From assembly GCA_014728295.1 (NCBI GenBank), contig WJLW01000038.1:1-34189 (forward strand): 34,189 bases of DNA, read 5' to 3'. Source of the stretch: Chitinivibrionales bacterium. Its GTDB lineage: Bacteria; Fibrobacterota; Chitinivibrionia; Chitinivibrionales; WJKA01. Below the pieces are notes generated by a model that saw only the letters and a program-made list of their open reading frames with translations, was not told the origin of the DNA and searched no databases. Shown piece after piece: positions 9,720-17,157 of the stretch; position 1 is the stretch's first letter, and each line of letters begins with the position of its first letter. Position numbers and translations under genes: made by a program.

Positions 9720-9788
9720 TCATCTGCCGCATGGTCAGCACCTTTCCCAACAATTCCGGCCAAGGCCTCCGGCTGCTGCACCGGCTGA
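9720..9788 (+). pseudogene. Ghost fragment of a paralogue of the secreted protein at 1867-3111
   Basis: Read on the plus strand, this segment gives ICRMVSTFPNNSGQGLRLLH, which aligns without gaps to ICRMTTSFPNYSGKGLWVLH encoded at about 2788-2847. The DNA is similarly close. Homology stops on both sides: upstream it falls apart after a frameshift, downstream it ends at CTGAGGATGG. Only about 60-70 bp of the gene survive, directly before sulfatase copy 2. Confidence 0.8.
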
Positions 9789-9828
9789 GGATGGACTTTT
9801 TTTAAGGATCAGAGGCGCTATTATATCA

Positions 9829-11213
9829 CAAAAAGCTATTTTGACAAGAGGCTTATGAAAAAACCCAATATCATAACCATCATCCCTCACGATACCGGCC
9901 GGCACTTTGGCTGTTACGGCAAACCGGGCGTCTCTACACCGGCCATCGACAGCATTGCCAACGACGGGGTTTGCTTGACAAATCTCTTTGCAACATCGTC
10001 AATCTGTTCTCCCAGTCGCGGCTCCCTCTTTACCGGCAGCTATCCGCAATCCAACGGCCTGATTGGACTGGCCGGAAGTATCTGGCAGTGGGAACTCAAC
10101 GATCGTTCGCAACATCTTGCATCGCAGCTTGGCAATGTGGGCTACAATTCGATACTATTCGGGCTGCAGCACGAAACGGCGAATGAGAATGTCCCGCATC
10201 TCGGCTTTAGCGAATGGCGCTGTCCGCACCCGGTGGGAACCAACTACGACCAACACAAAGATAAGCCCGACGCAATTGCGATCAGTGAATGCGTTGCCGA
10301 ATTTATTCAGTCTTACACGCAAAGGGATACGCCTTTTTACGCACAAGTCGGATTCTTCGAAACACATTGGCCCTACGATTTGCTTGGCGCACAACCGGTC
10401 GATCATGACCCAATCTGGATTCCCCCCTATGCAGATGATGATGATACGACTCGCCGGCATATGGCGCAATTGCTTGGGTCGATTCGAACCGTAGATGCAG
10501 GTGTCAACATTATTCTCGATGCGCTGCGCACAAGCGGCCTCGAACAGGATACGCTGGTGATCTTCACCGTCGATCATGGTTTTGAGCTGCCGGGCGGTGC
10601 GTCACCCGCACGGGCAAAGTGGTCGATGTTTGATCCGGGCCTGGAAATTGCCTGCCTGATGCGCTGGCCCGGCGGCAATATCACCGGTGGCCGAACGCTT
10701 GACACACTCCTCAGCAATGTCGATATCCTGCCGACGGTTTGTGACCTAATCGATATTGAAATACCGAATTACGTTGACGGAATAAGTTTCTCTCGTCAAA
10801 TCATGTCTCCCGGATCCGAGGCATCATGCCTGCGAGATACGGTTTACGCGCTTTTTGTTAACGGCGGCAGATATATGGCACGCACCTGCGAATATAAAAT
10901 CATCCGCTATTTCAATGAAGGCTTTGCCGATACAGGCAAAACCGGACTGCATCCCGTGGTCGAGCTCTACGATCTCCAAAAGGACCCGCTTGAGCAGCAC
11001 AATGTTGCCGCCAATCCTTTGTACCAACATGCCTATGACGATATGAGCAAGCGCCTCTGGCTTTGGCTTGAGGATGTTGACGACCCGATTCTGCACGGCC
11101 CCGTTCCAACACCTACATACAATAAAGCGATTCGTGAGTACCGGCAGTTTCGGCGGCGATAGCTGCATGATGCTTGACATTATAGGGAATTTTTTGCGCC
11201 GCAGGGGTGTCGT
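9829..11213 (+). repeat. Duplicated sulfatase unit, copy 2
   Basis: Counterpart of 3332-4716, with the same length of 1385 bp. The right edge (11213) is sharp: beyond it, copy 2 continues into a nuclease fragment and copy 1 into the 3' flank of the Fn3 gene. Confidence 0.9.
9855..11162 (+). CDS. Sulfatase, copy 2
   Basis: 435 residues, collinear with the product of 3358-4665 and roughly 85% identical by eye. The CSPSR motif (Cys51-Arg55), His12-Asp13, the FFETHWPYD histidine, the Asp-His of FTVDHGFELPGG and the Lys of ARAKWSMFDPG are all kept, so both copies should be active. Most substitutions fall in the middle third and in residues around 340-400, which could change substrate choice. Unlike copy 1 it has a ribosome binding site, AAGAGG about 5 nt before the ATG. 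It also lacks a signal peptide. Intact reading frames in both copies suggest that selection has kept both. Confidence 0.92.
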   Translation: MKKPNIITIIPHDTGRHFGCYGKPGVSTPAIDSIANDGVCLTNLFATSSICSPSRGSLFTGSYPQSNGLIGLAGSIWQWELNDRSQHLASQLGNVGYNSILFGLQHETANENVPHLGFSEWRCPHPVGTNYDQHKDKPDAIAISECVAEFIQSYTQRDTPFYAQVGFFETHWPYDLLGAQPVDHDPIWIPPYADDDDTTRRHMAQLLGSIRTVDAGVNIILDALRTSGLEQDTLVIFTVDHGFELPGGASPARAKWSMFDPGLEIACLMRWPGGNITGGRTLDTLLSNVDILPTVCDLIDIEIPNYVDGISFSRQIMSPGSEASCLRDTVYALFVNGGRYMARTCEYKIIRYFNEGFADTGKTGLHPVVELYDLQKDPLEQHNVAANPLYQHAYDDMSKRLWLWLEDVDDPILHGPVPTPTYNKAIREYRQFRRR

Positions 11214-11333
11214 ATCCCCGTCGGTGATACCGATGACCTTGCCGCGCAGGAGCGCGGCAGTCCAGGCCAGGGTTGTGAGTAAGAGAAGGGGGAGAAATAG
11301 AGCAAGTCTCGCAATGAGGGGGCGGGCCCGGAT
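11214..11333 (-). pseudogene. N-terminal fragment of a staphylococcal-nuclease-like (thermonuclease) gene
   Basis: The minus strand encodes a hydrophobic signal-like segment (LIARLALFLPLLLLTTLAW) followed by RGKVIGITDGD. That is the opening motif of SNase-fold nucleases, where the Asp of TDGDT binds calcium. The frame then enters the sulfatase duplication tail exactly at 11213/11214 and loses all family resemblance. No start codon is present in frame at the other end. The gene is therefore truncated on both sides. A 7-bp stem with an AGGA loop (11241-11258) falls inside this coding segment. Confidence 0.65.
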
Positions 11334-11367
11334 TGCCTGTGTGCATTTTGAACTGTTGGTAAGGGAC

Positions 11368-12285
11368 TCAAGCGGAAAGTCGTGAAAAAAGGCACGATTT
11401 AATAATTCTTCGCATAATTTTTCCGGTGCGACCGGAAGGGTCAAGCTTCAAGGCCCAACTCATATATTTTGCGTAGGAGTGATAATTTTCCATTTTATAA
11501 ACTGCATTTGCATAATCCAGAAACACTGTGGCAAAGGCCTTTTTTCGTAATTGTTGTTTGTCTGCACCGTGTATGTTATTAAAAGCCTTTGCCAGGACTT
11601 TGATACGTGCCCTTCTATCTTTTGAAGGAATACTGGATTTATTATGGGAATGTTTGCGGATTGATACCAGTTGCTCGTTCAAAAAATGGAATTTGAAACC
11701 GTGGGCAGCCATTCGTAACCAAATATCCCAATCTTCAAGGTTACGCAGCGACTCGTCAAATTCACCGGCCTCTTTATAGCACGAACGCTTTACCAGTGGT
11801 GAAATCGCATCAATAAAATTTCCCATAAGCAGTGCATGCAGCGTATTCGGCATCGATCTTTTTGTGTTGAGTTTCTGCTGACGACCTCGTGAAGTTGGAT
11901 ATTTCGCACCTTCTTCATTGATAAAACAGAAGTCGGTATATACGATGTCAAGCTGAGGATTTTTCTGAAATAGTTGAATTTGCTTTTCGATTTTAGTTGG
12001 TGCGTACAAATCATCATCATTCAGCATACCGACGTATTGCCCCCTGACGATGCGCAATGCTTTGTTCTGTGATGCTGATAATCCCCTATTTTCTTCATTT
12101 TTAAGCAAAGTGATATTCTCAGAAAGTGAGGTGACACAACTCGCCACATTAAATGATGAGCAATCATCAATAACAATTAATTCTATTGCAGGATAGGTTT
12201 GGTCAAGAGCGGATTTGATTGCCGCCTGCAAGTAGTTTTCTCTATTGTAAGAAGCGATTATTATAGATACCAGCGGTGTGTCCAT
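11368..12285 (-). CDS. Family 2 glycosyltransferase
   Basis: 305 residues. The N-terminal GT-A nucleotide-sugar domain is clear: VSIIIASYNRENYL at the start, ELIVIDDCSS, then the DxD-type metal site in GMLNDDDLY and the acceptor-side motif NLEDWDIWLRMA around residue 180. The C-terminal ~90 residues are basic and helical, typical of small GT2 enzymes. It probably transfers a sugar to a surface polysaccharide, lipopolysaccharide or glycoprotein; donor and acceptor are unknown. The ATG at 12285 directly follows the stop of a minus-strand remnant ORF (12286-12468), so the two were probably co-transcribed. The stop at 11368 lies 35 bp from the nuclease fragment. Confidence 0.9.
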   Translation of the reverse strand: MDTPLVSIIIASYNRENYLQAAIKSALDQTYPAIELIVIDDCSSFNVASCVTSLSENITLLKNEENRGLSASQNKALRIVRGQYVGMLNDDDLYAPTKIEKQIQLFQKNPQLDIVYTDFCFINEEGAKYPTSRGRQQKLNTKRSMPNTLHALLMGNFIDAISPLVKRSCYKEAGEFDESLRNLEDWDIWLRMAAHGFKFHFLNEQLVSIRKHSHNKSSIPSKDRRARIKVLAKAFNNIHGADKQQLRKKAFATVFLDYANAVYKMENYHSYAKYMSWALKLDPSGRTGKIMRRIIKSCLFSRLSA

Positions 12286-12468
12286 TTAGAATTTGATCTT
12301 TCGTTCGTAAAGTATCCGCTGCAGCGCATTGAACTTCACCTGCAGGTTTTCACAAACTGCATCGCCTGAAAAACAATTGATAAGGTCGAAAAACAATTGA
12401 TAAGGTCGTACCGGAAAATAATCAAACAACTGCCCATATTCACCATATTTCGTTAATTTTTCTGACAA
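12286..12468 (-). pseudogene. Short remnant ORF upstream of the glycosyltransferase, with internal 20-bp duplication
   Basis: 60 codons, ending one base before the glycosyltransferase start. The text (KYGEYGQLFDYFPVRPYQLFF, then KFNALQRILYERKIKF) looks like the C-terminal end of a longer enzyme, but I do not recognise the family. A 20-bp unit is exactly duplicated inside it (12368-12407). Because 20 is not a multiple of 3, the second unit is read in another frame, so the duplication must have changed the reading frame. Best read as a decayed gene end rather than a working small protein. Confidence 0.4.
12368..12407. repeat. Exact 20-bp tandem duplication
   Basis: GAAAAACAATTGATAAGGTC occurs at 12368-12387 and again at 12388-12407 with no mismatch. 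Confidence 0.95.
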
Positions 12469-12585
12469 TTACGCTGAAAACCAGATTTTAGGGTCCATTA
12501 CCCCCCCCTGCTCGATGATGCATGAAATATATTAGCCACGGCTTTGCATTGCGCCGACGTTTCACCCCATATCCAAGGATTCGCC

Positions 12586-12683
12586 ATGAAAAAGGTTGTT
12601 TACACGCGATACGGCTCACCGGATGTGCTCGCCGTCAACGAAGTCCCCAAACCGACGCCGGGCGACCATGACATCCTTATTAG
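12586..12683 (+). pseudogene. First 33 codons of an MDR-family (zinc-type/quinone) oxidoreductase
   Basis: MKKVVYTRYGSPDVLAVNEV followed by PKPTPGDHDILI is the standard N-terminus of medium-chain dehydrogenase/reductases of the quinone oxidoreductase type. A ribosome binding site (AAGGA, about 6 nt before the ATG) is intact. After 12683 the frame loses all resemblance, because the DNA becomes the antisense of a different gene. The catalytic and NAD-binding parts are absent. Confidence 0.8.
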
Positions 12684-13007
12684 CGCACCTAAAGCAACAG
12701 CTATTTGCGGATTATTGGGCAAAACTACACGAGTATCGAGTTCATTTTCAATTAGTTTTCGCATTGCGATATTAAGCGCTCCCGCGTCCACCAGATGTGT
12801 CTGAATTTGTTTTGACGGGGACATTCGCTTGTACATTCCGGCAATTTCCTTTACCGCACTCAGATGCACCGCGTAGACAATATCTTCGACTGCTTCATTG
12901 CGCTTCAATAATCCAATTCCTTCCGATTCGGCTAATACGGCACAGAGCGAACTGATTTTGATTTTATCCTTACCCTTCAGAGCGATCGGGCCGAAATCAT
13001 GCTGCAT
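12684..13007 (-). pseudogene. C-terminal fragment of a BcrA/BadF-type (2-hydroxyacyl-CoA dehydratase activator) ATPase
   Basis: The minus strand reads FGPIALKGKDKIKISSLCAV, LAESEGIGLL, then VDAGALNIAMRKLIENELD and NNPQIAVALGALI. These match the C-terminal half of the BadF/BadG/BcrA/BcrD ATPase fold: the cysteine before 'AVxAESE', a degenerate 'TGGVALN' ADP-binding loop, and the terminal 'PxNPQIxxALGAAL'. The first half, with the P-loop-like motif and cluster-binding CxxC, is missing. The left end is fused to the antisense of the MDR fragment at 12683/12684. On the right, similarity fades between 13008 and 13032. No dehydratase genes are nearby. Confidence 0.75.
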
Positions 13008-13032
13008 ACAAGCAATATGAGTGAAATAAGCG

Positions 13033-14381
13033 GTGGAATATGCCGACGATCGATCCGATACGACGCACTTTCTTCCCGGCCCGCTCTACCTGCGCACACT
13101 CAAATCGGATACCATCCCCTACGCAGTGAGACTCGGCGGTGCTGCCAATAAATTTATCCGGTACGATCGATTCGGTTCGGTTGCACCGGTGCAGATTGCT
13201 TTTGCCGGTACCTACAAAATCGAAAGACCTGCAGCCGATACCGTTGTTCTACTTTTTATGAGTGCCAACTGCGCCGGGAATTCAAGCACGTTCGTCGTTG
13301 CGGTAGATGCGCTCAATGGGGAGTTGATTGTCGCAAGAGTGCCCTTCGGGGCCGATTCATCTACGGGCATCTCGGTACCCATCGGATCATGGCAAACCTT
13401 TACCGTCGAACATAGCCATGATGCCTCCGGATCGCATGTGTCGGTATATTTTGGAGATTCTCTTTACATCCGACGAACATTGCCGTATGTCGGGCAGGTT
13501 GTCTCATGGAGTGGCGCACCGCTGCAGGCCGGACTCTTTATGAGTTCTCAGCAAAAGGCGATTACCGACGCTGCAGAACTGTGCATCTTCGAAAACATGT
13601 CGGGAACGGAAGTACACGATTTGTGTTACCAATGGGAAGCCGACCCTCAGCCTGCAACCACCGACACGATAACTATCCCGCTCAACATCCAGACAATCAT
13701 CTATGATCCTCCCGGCGACGGCAGCTCATCGATCCTGAGCCGGCAGAATGTTATCCGGCAGTCGCTCAATGTCGACCAGGCATGGGACTTCGGATTTGCC
13801 GCAATGTACGGATTCGAGCTGGAACTCAGCATCGGCGAGGGTATCAGTTTCAGCGGGAATGCTATTGATATCGAGATGAATGTCAATGCCGATTTCTCGG
13901 AACAGCACTATCAGGAGTTTACCACCGAGACTTCCTTCAACGAAGAGCTGCAGTCTTCGGTTGACGACGCGCTGGCGTCGTATGTCGGTCCGGGCAATGG
14001 CGATATTATCATGTATCAACCGTTGACTATCGAACGTAAACTCTACCGCCGTCCGAAACTGGGCATACTGACGCAGGCGCACGATTCGCTCTATGTCTAC
14101 TACCTGCTTCATCGGGTCTTGCCCGACACCAGCTCGCGTTTGCGGGTTTCCACCGTATCCGATCTGCTAGCACAGGTCGCAAGCGATTCGCTGGCAAAAG
14201 CGTTGCTTCTGGAGGAGTCGGCGGCCGGGTACGTGTTTACAGCCTGACGGGCAAAGCGCTTGCCATGTGCGATAATGTCACCGGAACCTGGAGAGCCCCG
14301 GCACTAAGCACCTCACCCGTCATAGTCGATGTACAGCAGGCCGGCAACAGAGTGCGCAAAATGCTGTGCGTGATGCGATAG
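13033..14381 (+). pseudogene. Secreted beta-sandwich protein, 5'-truncated and frameshifted before its tail domain
   Basis: An open frame of 404 codons (13033-14247) starts at a GTG with no ribosome binding site and no signal peptide, three codons after a stop. It begins inside a folded domain (YADDRSDTTHFLPGPLYLRT), so the front is missing. Residues about 30-200 look like a concanavalin/LamG-type sandwich (STFVVAVDALNGELIVARVP, then GSWQTFTVEH). The frame ends at 14247. A different frame from about 14190 to the stop at 14379-14381 encodes VRVYSLTGKALAMCDNVTG and then PVIVDVQQAGNRVRKMLCVM, the kind of C-terminal tail domain that secreted proteins of this lineage carry. A frameshift near 14190-14225 therefore separates body and tail. 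Confidence 0.7.
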
Positions 14382-14559
14382 GTGCAAAGATATTCACCAA
14401 ACCGAATATGCCGTCATCGTAACATGGCTCAAGTAGCGAGAAGAAACATCGAAGGAGCAACCCTGATTACTGAAGAGAGCTTTTGAGCAAGCGCATCTGT
14501 CATTAAGATAATTAAGAGTCTCGCAATCTATTGATCCGATAATTATTAAATCCGTTGTC
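14382..14559. other. Non-coding stretch downstream of the toxin
   Basis: No antitoxin-like ORF is found here on the minus strand in any frame; the longest reading (ATG at about 14504) stops after about 24 codons. No hairpin with a T-tract was seen. Confidence 0.35.
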
Positions 14560-14805
14560 TTAGTACGGGGCTTTCTCACGACTGCCAACATAGTATACCT
14601 CTGTCTGGATTGTGCCTTTTTCAAAAGCCCAACATGCGACATAGCTATCTATCAGATGACAATGGTACTTGTTTTTGCCAAGTTGACAATAATTTGGCCA
14701 TGCATGCGCAAATGGTCCTGAGCTTGCCGGCTCGTCGACAAGCGTTTGAAATCTTTTCTGAATCTCTACCGGCAATTTTAAGAATCGCAACTGTGCTGCT
14801 ATCAA
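14560..14805 (-). CDS. Orphan RelE/HigB-like cytotoxic translational repressor
   Basis: 81 codons from a TTG at 14805, with an in-frame stop just upstream. The text KLPVEIQKRFQTLVDE, WPNYCQLGKNKYHCHL, YVACWAFEKGTI and TEVYYVGSREKAPY is highly characteristic of the 'cytotoxic translational repressor of toxin-antitoxin stability system' family, mRNA-interferase-fold proteins of 80-90 residues. The first ten residues fit the family poorly and there is no ribosome binding site, so the 5' end may be damaged. No antitoxin gene is visible on either side. It is probably a silent relic, though a partner elsewhere cannot be excluded. Confidence 0.7.
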   Translation of the reverse strand: MIAAQLRFLKLPVEIQKRFQTLVDEPASSGPFAHAWPNYCQLGKNKYHCHLIDSYVACWAFEKGTIQTEVYYVGSREKAPY

Positions 14806-14937
14806 CTATTTTTCTACTATGCATAACCGCAACATCTGCAATTTTATACACAGCACGTGGCTGTTCCCCCTTCTTTTTGCATCATCAAAGGGCGCAACTT
14901 ACTGACACGCATAACACAAAAGACAATCGACGTGTTA

Positions 14938-16041
14938 ATGAACCCTAAAGTCATCCTGCTCCTGACCCCGCTGCTGTTGAGTAACTGCTATCTTGTCAGG
15001 CAAAGCATTACCTTTCTCTCCTACCAGCGCAGAGCCGTCCCCGTTGAAAAGCTTGTCAATGACACGACGGTCAACGATTCGATCGTTAGCTTTCTCACCT
15101 TGACTGATTCGATCAGGACCTATGCCCGTGAAGCTCTGGGCCTGTCACTCAACAAAAATTTTACGACCTTTATCGAGACGGACAAGCGCGCAATCGTAAC
15201 AGTCGTAACGGCGTGCGCTGCGGATACATTTCGTCAACATACCTGGTGGTATCCCATCGTCGGCAGCATGCCCTACAAGGGATTCTACCGCGCAGATGAT
15301 GCCTTCGCCGAAGCCGAAAAACTGAATCGTGAGGGCCTTGACGTCGCCGTGCGTCCGGCTGGAGCTTTCAGTACGCTGGGGTTCTTCAGGGATCCGCTCT
15401 ATTCGTATATGACACGCTACTCGCGCTATCGTTTGGCATCGATGATCATCCACGAGCAGGTTCATGCGACGCTTTTCCTTAAAAGCCGGGCCGATTTCAA
15501 TGAAGCAATGGCGGTCTTTATCGGGGACCAGGCGGCACTTGGTTACATCCGCCGTAGCCACGGCGAATCGTCAGGTCAATTCGAGCTGGCCAAGCGCCGC
15601 CATCAGGATGAACAGACATATGTCGACTTGCTGCTGGGGCTCTACAGCGAGCTTGACTCAATCTACTCACTGAATATACCAACCGACAGCATTCTGAATT
15701 TGAAAAGGAACGCAATTACCGATTTCAAAGGCCGGTACGAGGCACACTATGATTCACTTTTTGCAACACAGCGCTACCGGGGCATTGCCGGTCGGACAAT
15801 CAACAATGCCATGCTGTGTGAATTAAAAACGTATCATCATGACGTATCCATATTTGCAAAGCTGTACCGGCATTTCCATAGCGATATGCCGCGCATGATC
15901 GAGTTTCTCAAGTCAATCCCCGCAAACGAGAAGCAGCCGTATCGTATTATAGAGTCCGAGCTTCAGAGCAAGGCGGACGGGGATGCAGATGAGTCTTTGG
16001 AGGGGAAATTAAAAGGGGTGCCCACGAAAGAGTCGAAATGA
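14938..16041 (+). CDS. Putative zinc aminopeptidase lipoprotein (COG4324 / PF10023 type)
   Basis: 367 residues from the ATG at 14938. I prefer this start to the one at 14857 because it opens a lipoprotein signal (MNPKVILLLTPLLLSNC, lipobox LSNC, Cys17). Residues 172-176 are HEQVH, a full HExxH zinc motif, followed by a gluzincin-like Glu189 in FNEAMAVFIGDQAA. The sequence around it (WWYPIVGSMPYKGFYRADDA, then YSRYRLASMIIHEQVHATLF) matches the predicted-aminopeptidase family known from Proteobacteria and other Gram-negatives, usually about 350-400 residues. Expected location: periplasmic face of a membrane. The last 20 residues are polar and poorly conserved. It has no operon partner; the next gene on this strand has its own promoter. 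Confidence 0.85.
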   Translation: MNPKVILLLTPLLLSNCYLVRQSITFLSYQRRAVPVEKLVNDTTVNDSIVSFLTLTDSIRTYAREALGLSLNKNFTTFIETDKRAIVTVVTACAADTFRQHTWWYPIVGSMPYKGFYRADDAFAEAEKLNREGLDVAVRPAGAFSTLGFFRDPLYSYMTRYSRYRLASMIIHEQVHATLFLKSRADFNEAMAVFIGDQAALGYIRRSHGESSGQFELAKRRHQDEQTYVDLLLGLYSELDSIYSLNIPTDSILNLKRNAITDFKGRYEAHYDSLFATQRYRGIAGRTINNAMLCELKTYHHDVSIFAKLYRHFHSDMPRMIEFLKSIPANEKQPYRIIESELQSKADGDADESLEGKLKGVPTKESK

Positions 16042-16134
16042 GCGAAAGGCACGAAACAGAAAAGAGATAGCCCGGCAGATAAGATCACATGCAACAGAAA
16101 GCAGGAAATTATTGCACTTTTTCGCATTGAGTGC

Positions 16135-16161
16135 TAAAGTATTGTTAAAATCTGCCGATAA
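16135..16161 (+). promoter_or_regulatory. Sigma-28 (FliA) promoter
   Basis: TAAA (16135-16138), a 15-bp spacer, then GCCGATAA (16154-16161). This equals the FliA consensus TAAA-N15-GCCGATAA at every position. It points into the gene at 16231, giving a leader of roughly 60 nt. Confidence 0.9.
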
Positions 16162-16230
16162 TACCAAAGGGTGTAGTGTAAGCTGCATCCAGGGGAAGTA
16201 CTATTACTCACCAGATCGGGAGGTGCGAAC

Positions 16231-16701
16231 ATGCAGATATCGCCATCCTCGGGACAAAACGTTCCCTTACACAATCAGCATCAATCTCAGCAGGCCCGGC
16301 AGCAGCCCGAAGCTGGAACCAAAGCGGTTCTCAACGATGAAATATCCAAAAAATGGAAAAAGCAGCGCGGCCTGAATGCACAGATCGATGAAATCCGCCA
16401 AACATTCAAAACCGACCAGGTATTCACCAGTGAAAACGGCGTCGATCTGGTGGGTGGCAGCGGCAATCAGGTGGTGCAGCGCGGAATTCTTAACAACATC
16501 AGGTTGGGTGAAGATACCGGCAACAAGGAAATAATGGCCAATCCGTTTGTCGGCAACAATAATATACTTGAGACGTGGAAAACCGCTGGGGCCGACAAGC
16601 CGCGCCAAATAGTGCAGGATTATTCAAAAAGCCCGCAGGATCGCCGCTCCGAAGCACTGAAAAACCAGACTATCCGCAGCGATGTCGACATGCAGGCCTA
16701 A
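16231..16701 (+). CDS. Unrecognised protein under flagellar sigma-28 control
   Basis: 156 residues, with a near-ideal ribosome binding site (GGGAGGTG, 16218-16225, 5 nt before the ATG) and a perfect sigma-28 promoter upstream. The protein is hydrophilic, rich in Gln and Asn, without Cys, signal peptide or membrane segment. The N-terminal 40 residues are disordered in character (SSGQNVPLHNQHQSQQARQQ). A basic helix (ISKKWKKQRGLNAQIDEIRQ) follows, then a Gly/Asn-rich central part (DLVGGSGNQVVQRG) and a charged tail. I do not recognise the family. It is not FlgM: the helical core that binds FliA is not visible. Position beside fliT/fliS/fliD, on the opposite strand and convergent, supports a late flagellar or motility role. 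Confidence 0.8.
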   Translation: MQISPSSGQNVPLHNQHQSQQARQQPEAGTKAVLNDEISKKWKKQRGLNAQIDEIRQTFKTDQVFTSENGVDLVGGSGNQVVQRGILNNIRLGEDTGNKEIMANPFVGNNNILETWKTAGADKPRQIVQDYSKSPQDRRSEALKNQTIRSDVDMQA

Positions 16702-16752
16702 GTTTGCGTTGGTTCAGCATTGATTTCCGGCGTAGCCGCCGCGTCGCCATGA

Positions 16753-17142
16753 TCAATTCATGGTGCTGTGGGCGATATAGGAGGCGGCGGCGGGCGCTGT
16801 TCGTGAAAGCCCGCAGAGCTCCGAGCGTATGGCGCTGATTCTCTGCCTGAGATACTCTCCAATTCTGCCGTCCAGTTCAATAACCGAGGTAATGCATGTA
16901 TGCAGGTTTTCCATCATCAGGCGGATATGGGCATCCTTGCGTGCAAGCTCACGCCAGTCGGGATGACGCCGGTGCAGCTCCCCCACCTCCTGCCGGATTG
17001 AATGCACCAGGGTGTCGCGCTGCTGCAGTGTTATATCAATATGCTCATGATCAAGTTTTTCGAGCGCCTGTTCACTCAGGCATTTGATACGCGCGTAGAT
17101 TGCAGCTATTGATGAAAGCTTCTTTTCGATGAAGTAATACAT
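16753..17142 (-). CDS. FliT-like flagellar export chaperone
   Basis: 129 residues, small and all-helical, downstream of fliD and fliS in the order usual for FliT. It starts with MYYFIEKKLSSIAAIYARIK and contains heptad-rich helices (LEKLDHEHIDITLQQRDTLV; LDGRIGEYLRQRISAIRSEL) typical of FliT/FlgN chaperones, which keep flagellar cap or hook-filament proteins soluble before export. Sequence conservation in these families is low, so the call rests on size, helix pattern and position. AGGAAG lies about 8 nt before the ATG, and only 15 bp separate it from the fliS stop. Confidence 0.6.
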   Translation of the reverse strand: MYYFIEKKLSSIAAIYARIKCLSEQALEKLDHEHIDITLQQRDTLVHSIRQEVGELHRRHPDWRELARKDAHIRLMMENLHTCITSVIELDGRIGEYLRQRISAIRSELCGLSRTAPAAASYIAHSTMN

Positions 17143-17157
17143 ACGCTCACTTCCTGC

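Noticed and set aside
11241..11258. GCCGCGC-AGGA-GCGCGGC hairpin as a terminator of sulfatase copy 2
   Set aside because: No T-tract follows on either strand and it lies in the coding part of the nuclease fragment.
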